Assembly (NCBI GenBank): GCA_049317465.1
Contig: JBMOIF010000016.1
Span: forward strand, 1-40,963
Direction: 5' to 3'
Origin: CAIQIA01 sp049317465
GTDB taxonomy: Bacteria; Cyanobacteriota; Cyanobacteriia; PCC-6307; Cyanobiaceae
Length of the DNA: 40,963 bases
Shown here: positions 1-8,191 of the stretch, one piece after another
Layout of the letters: every line of letters starts with the position of its first letter
How positions within the stretch are numbered: the first letter of the stretch is position 1
Position numbers and translations under genes: made by a program
Notes under the pieces: model-generated
Seen by the model: only the letters and a program-made list of their open reading frames with translations
What the model was told of the DNA's origin: nothing
Database searches by the model: none

Positions 1-770
1 GGCCTGCAGCCGCGCCAGCGGCGAGCGGTTGCAGGCCTGGCGCAGCTCGTCATCGTCTGGTGTGGCCCCCAGCTCTTCAAGCACCTGCAGGGTGCGCCAC
101 CCCCCCACCTCAAGCAGGATCCGCACCCGCAGCTTGAGGCCCCAGGGGTGGCCGGGGGCATAGCCGAGGCCCGCCTCGGCCGCCTCGAGGGCCTCGTCGT
201 GCTGCCGCTGCAGCCGCAGCACCCGGGCGAGCTCGAACCACACCACCGCCTGGGCCACCTCCTGCCGCAGCGATGTGCGGAACCAGCGCTCGGCTTGCCA
301 GGCATCGCCCCGGCGGAAGGCCGTCACCCCCAGGCGGTTGCAGGCCGGGGGCTCGAGGCCCGAACGGGCCGCCAGCCGACGCAGCAGCAGCTCGGCCACC
401 CCGTCGTGGTCAAGGGCCAGGCAGAGGTCGGCCATGCCCAGCTGCACCGCCTCGGCCGGGGCTTCCCCCGCCAGGGCGGCCCGCAGCAGTTCCACGGGCA
501 CCGGCGTGGTGGGCTGGGCCCGCAGGTGCTCCAGCAGATCCCGCCAGCCGGGGGGCAGATCGGCGGGGGTGAGGGCTTCCAGGCCCGGCGGCGCTCGTCG
601 ACGCTCGAGGGCACCAGGCTGAGGGTGCGCCAGCGGGCCGCCTCGGCGGTCCAGCCCTCCCGCAGCAGCCGATCGGCCAGGCGGCCGCAGAGGCCCAGCA
701 GCTCCTCTTCAGGGAGGTCGTCGGCCAGCTGCTCCAGCAGGGCCTGGTCGTCGCCCGGCTCAGACGTCAT
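1..770 (-). pseudogene. TPR-type protein, frame broken and cut by left edge
   Basis: The ATG at 770 lies inside the end of the upstream glycosyltransferase gene (shared GATGACGTCTGA), so the start and the translational coupling are convincing. The first ~53 residues read well (MTSEPGDDQALLEQLADDL, then helical LGLCGRLADRLL). Around 612-605 this frame turns into Pro/Cys/Trp-rich nonsense, while the neighbouring frame takes over with good protein down to base 1 (DLPPGWRDLLEHLR, later GLGYAPGHPWGLKL). Those repeats are TPR-like helices. One extra G in the GGG run at 609-611 would join the frames smoothly (LSLVP then LERRRAPPGLEAL). The cause is either a sequencing or assembly indel or a recent inactivation. 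The 3' end is outside the window. No catalytic domain is visible in the part seen. TPR proteins of this type recur across the locus. Confidence 0.6.
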
Positions 771-3378
771 CGGGCAGGCCTCCGGTCTGGCGCAGGTGCC
801 GCAGCACCGCGATCAGCGGGTCAGGGTCGAGCACGATGGGTTCGGCGATGGGGGCATCAAAGAACAGATCGCTGTACAGCGGCGGTGGCACCTGGGGTTG
901 CTCGATCCGCCGGTGCTGCAGCCGCCGGTGGGCGGCGATGGCATGGAAGTACCGCGGTCCGTAGCGAGTCTGGACCAGCTCGAGCACCACGGTGCCGGCC
1001 CCGCAGAAGACCAGGTTGGCGAGGGCACTGCCGTGGGGGGCCACCACCACCCGGGCCGCCGCCAGGGTCGCCGCCTGCTCGGCCAGGGCCAGACCCTGCA
1101 GATCCACCGGCTCGAGGGGCACACCCGCGGCTGCCGCCGCCGCCAGCAGGTCGGGCTCACCCCATACCGGCCGCCGCAGCGACGGGGCCCGCCCCAGCCA
1201 CAGCCAGCGATCCCCCGGCCCGTCGGGGAGGCCGGCCGGCAGCAGCCGTTCGCGCAGCCAGTCGATCACCCGCGGCGAGGGTTCCCCGAAGGGCGCGATC
1301 CAGTCGGGCACGATCAGCTCGCCGGCCTGCAGATGCGGATGCTCGGCGGCGGCGATCCAGCGCTCCCGCGGCACCAGCCGGTCGATGCCGAGGGCGGCGA
1401 GCAGGGCCGGCTGGCCGGCGTTGTGCCACAGGTGCAGCCGTGGGCGCTCCTCGGGGGCCAGCCGTTCGAGGGCCAGCCCCAGCCGCGGCGCCAGCTCGAG
1501 CAGCTGGTGGTAATACACCTCGGCCGACAGCTCGGCCACCGCCAGCACCGGGCCGTCGACCACCAGGGGCCCGGCGGCAGGCCGGGGCGGCGGCAGCGGG
1601 TCGGCATGCAGGCAGGCGCTGCCCCCCAGCGGGTAGCGGCGGCAGAGGGGCTCGAGGGGCACCCCGCCCCGGTCTTCGACGGCCACCGCCAGGGTGTTGC
1701 CCCAGGGGTCGTGGGCCGGCGGGCGGATCCAGATGCGGCCCTGGGGCAGGCGGTGCAGGCGAAAGGGCCGCGGCGGCGGCGGCGCGGTGGCCGGCGCCAG
1801 GCTGGGGCAGAGGGGGCAGTCGGGCCCCAGGCAGTGTTCCAGCGGTGGCTGCCAGGGGGCGAAGCCATCGGCCGCGGCCGGATCGTCGAGGGGCAGCAGC
1901 CGCCGCAGGGCCTCGGCGGCCGCCGGTTCCTGCGGCTGCAGCAGCCGGGCCAGCAGCTCGGCCGTGAGCGGCCGGGGGTCAAGGGCGAAGAGGGTCTCGA
2001 GCCGTTCCTCCACCTGCCGGCGGCCCCGGCGCCACTGCAGCCGCACCTGCCCCAGCAGCAGCTGCTGCAGGCCGGCGAGCAGGTCGGGCACCCCGGTGGG
2101 ATCGGCGCCGTCCCAGGCCAGCAGCGCCTCGATCCAGCGCAGGGCCCGGCGCCGCTGGCGGGCCAGGGCATCGGGCTCGGCCGGCTGGGCCTGCCACCAG
2201 GGCCAGAGGCGATCGGGGGCCCAGGGGGCCCAGGCCGGCTCGCCGCGGGCCCCGAGGTCGGCCTGCAGCTGCTGGCGCCAGAGGGCCAGGCCGGCGCTGG
2301 GGGCACCGGCCACCAGCAGCCGCCAGCCGTGGTGGTGATGCCCGGCGGCGGTGGCGGCCCCGGCGGGGTCGACCGGGGGCGGTTCCCCGCAGGGCCGTCC
2401 GCGCAGCAGGCTGCTGAGCTGCAGCCAGAACGGCGAGGCCAGCAGGTCGTCGACCGCCACGGGCGTGCCAGCGCGGCGGCCCTGGTGGGCGAACATCGAG
2501 GCCAGGGACCACCAGCTGCGGGCGGGGCCATAGGGGCTGAGCCGCCAGCTGTCGAGCAGCAGCTGCTGGGCCAGGGCCGGTTCCCCCTGCTGCCAGGCAT
2601 ACCAGCCGCACCAGACCCGGGTGCCGTGGCGCAGCGCCACGGCGCTGGCCTGCAGCGGGTGGTCGCCGGGCAGGGCGGCGAGGTGGCGCTCGAGCACCGC
2701 CACGAGCCCCTGCACCTGATCGGCCACGGCCCGGCTGGCCCCGGTCCCATGGACGCGGTAGCCACAGAGGCCGCGGCGCAGCCAGGCCCCCGGCGCCCCG
2801 GCCAGGGCCAGGCGCAGCAGCAGGTCCACATCCTCGGCATGGGCCAGGGTCGGGTCAAAGCCGCCGACCCGATCGAACCAGTCGCGGCGCAGCATCCAGG
2901 CGCTGGGCAGCACGGCCTTGTGCAGAAAGGCCGGCAGGGGGTCGAACCCCGCCCCTTCGTCCCACGGACAGACCTCGGCCAGCACGCGATCGTGGTCATC
3001 GATGCGGCGCCAGCCGCAGAGGCTCTGGGCCAGGGCCGGATCGCCCTGCAGCTGGGCCGCCTGCAGGGCCAGGCGACCGGGGTAGGCCAGGTCGTCGGCG
3101 TCAAGAAAGGCGATCAAGGGCGCGGTCGCGGCGGCGACGCCGGCATTGCGGGCGGCCGAGACCCCCTGGCCGCCGCCGTCGACAAGCTGCAGGGGCACAT
3201 CCGGCCGCAGGCCCGGCCACACCTGGGTGATCAGCTCGGCGGAGCCGTCGGTGGACCCGTCATCGACCGCCACCAGCTCAAAGGTCACGCCCTCCTGGGC
3301 CGCCAGGGCGGCCAGGGTGCGTGACAGCCAGGCCCGTGCGTTCCGGAACGGAATCACGACTGAGACGCATGCAATCAT
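760..3378 (-). CDS. Two-domain glycosyltransferase, GT2 fused to GT61/DUF563-like
   Basis: This 872-aa protein opens with a GT-A family 2 domain (residues ~1-230): SVVIPFRNA at the start, DDGSTDGS for nucleotide binding and FLDADD as the DxD-type metal site. A helical, TPR-like middle of ~300 residues follows. The last ~280 residues resemble GT61/DUF563 transferases, with the typical APHGSALANLVFCGAGT motif near the C terminus. It probably adds two sugars, or extends and caps a glycan, in the cytoplasm from nucleotide-sugar donors. The chosen ATG (3378) directly precedes the conserved SVVIPF strand and has GGAGG ten bases upstream; an upstream extension reads as Arg/Gly-rich nonsense. It overlaps the following TPR gene. 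Its start lies only 34 bp from the divergent plus-strand gene. Donor and acceptor cannot be told from sequence. Confidence 0.85.
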   Translation of the reverse strand: MIACVSVVIPFRNARAWLSRTLAALAAQEGVTFELVAVDDGSTDGSAELITQVWPGLRPDVPLQLVDGGGQGVSAARNAGVAAATAPLIAFLDADDLAYPGRLALQAAQLQGDPALAQSLCGWRRIDDHDRVLAEVCPWDEGAGFDPLPAFLHKAVLPSAWMLRRDWFDRVGGFDPTLAHAEDVDLLLRLALAGAPGAWLRRGLCGYRVHGTGASRAVADQVQGLVAVLERHLAALPGDHPLQASAVALRHGTRVWCGWYAWQQGEPALAQQLLLDSWRLSPYGPARSWWSLASMFAHQGRRAGTPVAVDDLLASPFWLQLSSLLRGRPCGEPPPVDPAGAATAAGHHHHGWRLLVAGAPSAGLALWRQQLQADLGARGEPAWAPWAPDRLWPWWQAQPAEPDALARQRRRALRWIEALLAWDGADPTGVPDLLAGLQQLLLGQVRLQWRRGRRQVEERLETLFALDPRPLTAELLARLLQPQEPAAAEALRRLLPLDDPAAADGFAPWQPPLEHCLGPDCPLCPSLAPATAPPPPRPFRLHRLPQGRIWIRPPAHDPWGNTLAVAVEDRGGVPLEPLCRRYPLGGSACLHADPLPPPRPAAGPLVVDGPVLAVAELSAEVYYHQLLELAPRLGLALERLAPEERPRLHLWHNAGQPALLAALGIDRLVPRERWIAAAEHPHLQAGELIVPDWIAPFGEPSPRVIDWLRERLLPAGLPDGPGDRWLWLGRAPSLRRPVWGEPDLLAAAAAAGVPLEPVDLQGLALAEQAATLAAARVVVAPHGSALANLVFCGAGTVVLELVQTRYGPRYFHAIAAHRRLQHRRIEQPQVPPPLYSDLFFDAPIAEPIVLDPDPLIAVLRHLRQTGGLPDDV

Positions 3379-3397
3379 GGCTCGACGACCTCCATCT

Positions 3398-3403
3398 AAA
3401 GGA
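3398..3403 (+). promoter_or_regulatory. Shine-Dalgarno AAAGGA deciding the TPR gene start
   Basis: AAAGGA lies 9 bases before ATG 3413 and supports that start (or ATG 3419) over the in-frame ATG at 3377, which has no such site and shares bases with the divergent start codon on the other strand. Confidence 0.55.
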
Positions 3404-3412
3404 ACTGTTTCG

Positions 3413-4438
3413 ATGGCGATGCGACGTCCCAGTCTGCGACGGGCCCTGATCCGCTTCCTGGGCGGCAGCGCCGCCGAAACCCCCGCGGCAGCCCCCCTGC
3501 CCACCCCCGAACCCGAATCGGACGGCGCCGAGCGTGCCTACGCCTACGCCGAGCAGCTGAACCTGCAGGGGGCCCCCGACCTGGCCGCGGCGTTCTACCG
3601 CCAGGCCTACATCCAGCTGCTGTCGAGCGTCGGCAGCGGCCGGCCCGCCCTGCCACCGGCCCGCAGCCCCCTGCCGGTGGCGCCGATGGCCACCGCCCCG
3701 GCCCCGATGCCCATGGCCCCGGCCCCGATGGCCACCGCCCCCGGGACCCCGGTGACCCCCCTGCGACCGGTGGAAGCCCCGCGGGCCAGCACCGCCGACC
3801 TGCAACAACGTTATGAACAGCTCAAGCAGGCCCTCGAACCCGGCAACGCCGCCGCCGTCGAGCAGGAGCTGATGACCCTGGGCCGTGCCGGCTTCAAGGA
3901 TCCTGACCTGCTCAACAGCCTGGGGCTGGCCACCCTGCTGCAGCAGCGCACCGACGACGCCGAGCGTTATTTCCGCTCCACGCTGCAGCAGCAGCCCGAC
4001 CACTTCCGGGCGATGGTCAACCTGGGGGGCCTCTGCCTCAGCAACGGCCGCCTCGATGAGGCCCAGCGCCTGCTGCAACGGTCGCTCGAGCTGGTCGACG
4101 CCGACACCCCCGCGGCCCTGGCCCCGCTCACCAACCTGGCCCTGACCCAGCTGCAGCTGGGGCGGCCGATGGAATCGGCCCAGCTGGTGCTGCGGGTGCT
4201 GCGCATCAAGCCCGATCACCTCAAGCCCCACACCCTCGAACAGGCGGCCGCCACCCTGCAGGAGATGGGCGACGAGGAGGGTCTGCTCACGGTGCTGCAG
4301 CAGCTGCGCCGCCAGCAGCCCTCCCCCGACCTGAGCCGCCGCCTGGCCGAACTGCTCGAGCGCCGCGGCCAGTTCCAGGAAGCAGCGCTGCTGTACCGCG
4401 ACCTGCTCGGCCCGGTGCCCACCGGCGCCGCCGCCTGA
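3413..4438 (+). CDS. TPR protein, first gene of secretion operon
   Basis: This 341-aa protein has a basic N terminus (MAMRRPSLRRALIRFLGG), one helical repeat (~35-70), a Pro/Ala/Met linker made of a 7-residue repeat (~90-111), and then a row of TPR units (~150-335). Examples of the repeats are LLNSLGLATLLQQRTDDAERYF and the following units with LNNLA-type cores; no enzyme motif is seen. TPRs are protein-docking scaffolds, and its place directly before a parvulin, an exporter and an HlyD adaptor suggests a role in recruiting or handling the exported protein (inference). The stop is one base from the next ATG (TGAGATG), so the genes are probably translated together. The in-frame ATG at 3377 is an alternative start. 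GC is extremely high, as in its neighbours. Confidence 0.8.
   Translation: MAMRRPSLRRALIRFLGGSAAETPAAAPLPTPEPESDGAERAYAYAEQLNLQGAPDLAAAFYRQAYIQLLSSVGSGRPALPPARSPLPVAPMATAPAPMPMAPAPMATAPGTPVTPLRPVEAPRASTADLQQRYEQLKQALEPGNAAAVEQELMTLGRAGFKDPDLLNSLGLATLLQQRTDDAERYFRSTLQQQPDHFRAMVNLGGLCLSNGRLDEAQRLLQRSLELVDADTPAALAPLTNLALTQLQLGRPMESAQLVLRVLRIKPDHLKPHTLEQAAATLQEMGDEEGLLTVLQQLRRQQPSPDLSRRLAELLERRGQFQEAALLYRDLLGPVPTGAAA
3683..3745 (+). repeat. 21-bp in-frame tandem repeat, three copies
   Basis: Three adjacent 21-base units begin at 3683, 3704 and 3725. The first and third share CCGATGGCCACCGCCC, while the middle one is diverged. They encode PMATAPA, PMPMAPA and PMATAPG, a flexible linker between the N-terminal helix pair and the TPR array of the surrounding gene. 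Being a multiple of three, copy-number changes would keep the frame. Confidence 0.75.
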
Positions 4439-4439
4439 G

Positions 4440-5249
4440 ATGACCAACGCTGCGGGCCCGGTGCTCGCCAACCCGGCCGAGGCCTGGCGGGCGGTGACCC
4501 TGCCGGCCCCGGCGCTGCTGCGCGAGCTGGCCGCCAACGACCTGCTCGACGGCTGGCTGCAGCGGCAGCTGCTGCAGCAGCTGGCCGGTGCCCTGGGCAC
4601 GGTGCCCTGCGACGCCGACACGCTGCTGGCCTATGCCAACCGACTGGGGATGCCCAGCCTTGAGGCCCTCGACCTCTGGCGCGAGCAGCGGCACCTCACC
4701 CTGCCGCAGCTGGAGGCCCTGGCCACGTTCCCTGAGGCCGTGGCCCAGGCCAGCGAAGCCCTCTGGGCCGACCAGGTGCCATCGCTGTTCCTCGAGCGCC
4801 GCGAGCGCTACGACAGCGTCACCCTGAGCCTGGTGCGGGTGCGGGATGCCGACCTGGCCATGGAACTGTTCTTCCAGCTGCAGGAGGGCTCCCTCGACTT
4901 CAGCGAGGCGGTGCGGCGCTACGGCGAAGAGCCCGATCGCCGCAGCCGCGGCCTGGTGGGGCCCGTGGCCGTGCACAACCTGCATCCGGTGATGGCGCAG
5001 GTGGTGCGTCGCCACCCCCCCGGCACCCTCATCCCCCCCCTCGACATCGGCGGCATGCAGCACCTGGTGCGGGTGGAGGCCTTCGAGGCCGCCCAGCTCA
5101 CCGAACCGATCCGGCAGCAGCTGCTGGGCGAGCTGCGCGGCCGCTGGCTGGGGGATCAGCTGGGCCAGCTGCGCCAGCGCCTGGCCCAGGCGCCCACACC
5201 CGTTGCGCCGATGCCCGTGGAGACGCCCGCCAGCCAGGAGGCCGCATGA
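4440..5249 (+). CDS. Parvulin-type (PpiC/SurA-like) peptidyl-prolyl isomerase
   Basis: This 269-aa protein has a helical SurA-like N-terminal part (~1-120) and a PpiC rotamase domain (~125-230). The latter is recognised from SVTLSLVRVRDADLAMELF, the DFSEAVRRYGEEP segment, RRSRGLVGPV, and IPPLDIGGMQHLVRVEAFE near its end. There is no signal peptide, so it should act in the cytoplasm, probably as a chaperone or isomerase for the substrate of the exporter encoded next. The N terminus overlaps nothing, but its stop overlaps the ATG of the ABC gene (ATGA), indicating translational coupling. A PpiC gene beside a type I exporter is a familiar cyanobacterial arrangement (general knowledge). I cannot tell whether catalysis is retained or whether it is only a chaperone. 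Confidence 0.85.
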   Translation: MTNAAGPVLANPAEAWRAVTLPAPALLRELAANDLLDGWLQRQLLQQLAGALGTVPCDADTLLAYANRLGMPSLEALDLWREQRHLTLPQLEALATFPEAVAQASEALWADQVPSLFLERRERYDSVTLSLVRVRDADLAMELFFQLQEGSLDFSEAVRRYGEEPDRRSRGLVGPVAVHNLHPVMAQVVRRHPPGTLIPPLDIGGMQHLVRVEAFEAAQLTEPIRQQLLGELRGRWLGDQLGQLRQRLAQAPTPVAPMPVETPASQEAA

Positions 5250-8191
5250 GCCTGATCGTCAACCAGCTCAAGCAGCAGGCGCTGTTCCAGGGGGTCGATG
5301 ACGCCGTCATCGGAGCCCTGGCCGCGGCGGCCCGGCCGGTGACCCTGGCCATGGGTCAGGCCTTTCAGCGGGCCGGCCAGCTGGCCCCCGGCGCCGCCCT
5401 GGTGCTCGAGGGACGGCTGCGGCGCCTCGAGCAGCCCCCGGGGGGGCTGCCGATCAGCCTCGGCTTCGTCGAGGCGAACGCCTGGGTGGGCTGGAGCTCC
5501 CTGTGGCGCAGCGAACCCGAGCTGACCCTCACCGCCTCGCAGCCCACCAGCCTGCTGCTGCTGCCCGCCGCCGCCGTGCGCGAGGCCCTGCTGCAGTCGG
5601 CCAGCCTGCGGGAGGCGCTGCAGACGGTGACCCCCGAAGAACTGACGGCGGTGCTGCTGCCCCACTGGCAGAAGGAAGGCCGGCGCCTCGACCAGCCCCA
5701 GAAGGCCCTGGAGCATCTGCAGGGGGCCTGCCGGCTGCTGCAACCGGGGGATGCGCCCCGGGACAACGAACTGCTGCTGCTGAGCGGCCCCGTGCCGGAG
5801 GGCAGCGAGGGCCCCGGCAGCCCGGTGAGCCCCATCGCCGCCGTCTGGAACCAGAAGGTCGACGGTCTGCCGGTGCGGGTGCTGGCGCTGGCGAAGACCC
5901 GCCTGGCCGAGGCCGAAGCGCTGGGGCAGGCCCCCAGCTCGTCGGCCCTGGCGGTGGTGACGCCCCAGGAATCGCTGCCGACGCCGCCGGCGGCCCGCAG
6001 CGGCCGCAGCCTGCGGCGCGACAACGTGAGCTTCGCCCCACCGGGCGGGGTCGACAGCCGGGTGGAAGAGGCCGTGACCTGCGTGCTGCACCTGGCCAAG
6101 GCGCGGCGCATCGCCTTTTCCGAAGAGATGGTGCGGGCCAACTTCCACGAGGTGGAACGGCGCCTGGGGGCCCTGGGGCTGCCCCAGGTGGGGCTGCAGC
6201 TTGAGGCCCTGGGGTTCGACACCCGTCCGCTCAAGGCCCGTCCGTGGGACCTGGCGCGGCTCGAGCCGCCGGCCCTGATCGACCTGGACGGCCATTTCGT
6301 GCTGGTGCTGGCCACGGGCCGTGGCGGCGGCGTGCTGGTGGGCGACCCCCGCAGCGGCCTCAAACGCCTCAGCCTGCAGCGGCTCGAAGAACTGGCGGGC
6401 GACGGCCTGGCGGTGCTGGTGGTGCGCGAAGGCCGCACCAATCCCAGCACCGAGGGATTCGGCTTCGGCTGGTTCGTGCCGGCCCTGCTGCGTTACCCGT
6501 GGCTGCTGACGCTGACGCTGCTCACCAGCTTCACCGTGCAGCTGCTGCAGGTGGTGGAGCCCCTGGGGCTGATGCTGATGTTCGATGCGGTGCTGGGCCG
6601 CAACAACCCCTCCCTGCTCTGGCCGGTGACGGCGGTGCTGGTGATGGCGGTGCTGGCCAGCGGCATCCTGAGTGCCCTCAAGGCCCTGATCACCGCCGAC
6701 CTGTCGGACCGGGTGGATGTGCGGCTGGGGTCGGCGGTGGTGGAACACCTGCTGCGGCTGCCCCTGCCCTACTTCGAAGAGCGGCAGGTGGGGGCGATTC
6801 TGCATAACGTCAACAAGCTCTACGAGCTGCGGCGCTTCCTGCTCGACCAGGTGCTGGGGGTGGGGCTCGACATGATTTTCGCCAGCGTCTTTCTGCTGGT
6901 GCTGTTCATCCTCAGCCCGGTGCTGGCGTTCGTGGTGCTGGCGGTGGTGCCGCTGCTGATCCTGCTCAACGTGCTCAGCACGCCGGTGCTGCGGCAGCAG
7001 ATTCTGCGCAGCAACCACTTCGGCTCCCGGGCGGGGTCGTTCCTGGTGGAGGTGCTGTCGGGTATGCGCACGGTCAAGAGCCAGAACTTCGAGGTCGAGG
7101 CCCGCTGGGAATGGCTCAACCGTTACCGCAGCTACACCGAGGCCCGCTTCCGGCTGGCGCGGTTCAGCAACCTGGTCGAGGCCCTGGCCCGCACGATCAA
7201 GGGCCTGGGCAGCACCACCGTGATGGTGGTGGGCATCAGCCTGGCGCTGCAGAGCCAGATCAGCATGGGAGCCGTGATGGCGGCGCGGCTGCTCGACGAC
7301 CGGGTGATCGGTCCGCTGCTGCGCCTGTCGAGCCTCTGGCAGGGGGTGCAGGAGATGCGCATCGCCATCGCCTGCATCGGCGAGATCATGCTGGCCACCC
7401 CCGAGGTTGGTGAAGACGACCTGCAGGCCCTGCCACCGCCGCCGATCCGCGGCCAGGTGACCTTCGACCAGGTGTCGTTCCGCTACGGCAACCGCGGCCC
7501 GCTGCAGCTCGATGGGCTGAGCCTGCAGATCGAACCGGGCCAGTTCGTGGGCATCGTGGGCCTCAGCGGCAGCGGCAAGAGCACGATGGTGCAGCTGATC
7601 GACCGCCTCTACCGGCCCCGCGAGGGCCGCATCTATCTCGATGGCGTCGACATCGAAAAACTGCAGCTGGCGGGCCTGCGCCAGCGCATCGGCTATGTGC
7701 CGCAGGATTCGCTGCTGTTCGAGGGCTCGGTGCTCGACAACCTGCGGCTGAACAACCCCGACGCCGACATGGGCGCGGTGGTCGAAGCCACCACCGTGGC
7801 CTGCGCCCACGAGTTCATCGTGGGCCTCGACAAGGGCTACGCCACCCGGCTGGGGGAACGGGGGGCGGGGCTGAGCGGTGGCCAGCGCCAGCGCCTCAGC
7901 CTGGCCCGCACGATCCTGCAGGCGCCGTCGCTGCTGATCCTCGACGAGGCCACCTCGGCCCTGGATGCCGACACCGAGTCGCAGATCTGCCGCAACCTGC
8001 TGCAGCGCTTCCGGGGCACCACGGTGCTGTACATCACCCACCGCCTCACCACCCTGCAGGGGGCCGACCGCATTTTGTTCATGGAAAAGGGCCGCATCAT
8101 CGAAGACGGCAGCCATGCCGATCTGTGCCGCATGGGCGGCGCCTATGCCACGCTGTTTCAGCAACAGGTGTCGGGGGCCGCGATCGCATGA
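5246..8191 (+). CDS. Type I secretion ABC exporter with cNMP-binding-like and C39-like domains
   Basis: This 981-aa inner-membrane exporter carries, in order, a cyclic-nucleotide-binding-like domain (~5-135, starting LFQGVDDAVIGAL), a linker, a C39-peptidase-like domain (~270-400), an exporter transmembrane domain (~415-690) and an ABC ATPase (~730-965). Visible motifs are Walker A GLSGSGKST (772-780), signature LSGGQRQRL (from 876), Walker B LLILDEATS (896-904) and switch His 932. The C39-like part keeps a His (350) and an Asp (367) in plausible positions, but the DCG-type nucleophile motif is absent; the only nearby Cys (279) sits in EAVTCVLHL. It is therefore probably a substrate-docking domain like that of HlyB rather than a leader peptidase. 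ATGA overlaps at both ends tie it to the PpiC and HlyD genes. No substrate gene is in view. Confidence 0.93.
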   Translation: MSLIVNQLKQQALFQGVDDAVIGALAAAARPVTLAMGQAFQRAGQLAPGAALVLEGRLRRLEQPPGGLPISLGFVEANAWVGWSSLWRSEPELTLTASQPTSLLLLPAAAVREALLQSASLREALQTVTPEELTAVLLPHWQKEGRRLDQPQKALEHLQGACRLLQPGDAPRDNELLLLSGPVPEGSEGPGSPVSPIAAVWNQKVDGLPVRVLALAKTRLAEAEALGQAPSSSALAVVTPQESLPTPPAARSGRSLRRDNVSFAPPGGVDSRVEEAVTCVLHLAKARRIAFSEEMVRANFHEVERRLGALGLPQVGLQLEALGFDTRPLKARPWDLARLEPPALIDLDGHFVLVLATGRGGGVLVGDPRSGLKRLSLQRLEELAGDGLAVLVVREGRTNPSTEGFGFGWFVPALLRYPWLLTLTLLTSFTVQLLQVVEPLGLMLMFDAVLGRNNPSLLWPVTAVLVMAVLASGILSALKALITADLSDRVDVRLGSAVVEHLLRLPLPYFEERQVGAILHNVNKLYELRRFLLDQVLGVGLDMIFASVFLLVLFILSPVLAFVVLAVVPLLILLNVLSTPVLRQQILRSNHFGSRAGSFLVEVLSGMRTVKSQNFEVEARWEWLNRYRSYTEARFRLARFSNLVEALARTIKGLGSTTVMVVGISLALQSQISMGAVMAARLLDDRVIGPLLRLSSLWQGVQEMRIAIACIGEIMLATPEVGEDDLQALPPPPIRGQVTFDQVSFRYGNRGPLQLDGLSLQIEPGQFVGIVGLSGSGKSTMVQLIDRLYRPREGRIYLDGVDIEKLQLAGLRQRIGYVPQDSLLFEGSVLDNLRLNNPDADMGAVVEATTVACAHEFIVGLDKGYATRLGERGAGLSGGQRQRLSLARTILQAPSLLILDEATSALDADTESQICRNLLQRFRGTTVLYITHRLTTLQGADRILFMEKGRIIEDGSHADLCRMGGAYATLFQQQVSGAAIA

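Noticed and set aside
148..3324. 1058-aa plus-strand open frame
   Set aside because: It is antisense to the GT2-GT61 gene and composed of Gly/Gln/Arg/Pro-rich low-complexity sequence caused by high GC; no domain is visible.
3278..4621. 447-aa minus-strand open frame
   Set aside because: Mirror of the TPR gene with Gln/Gly/His-rich composition and no fold.
5156..8164. 1002-aa minus-strand open frame
   Set aside because: His/Gln-rich antisense of the ABC exporter gene, whose domains are unmistakable.
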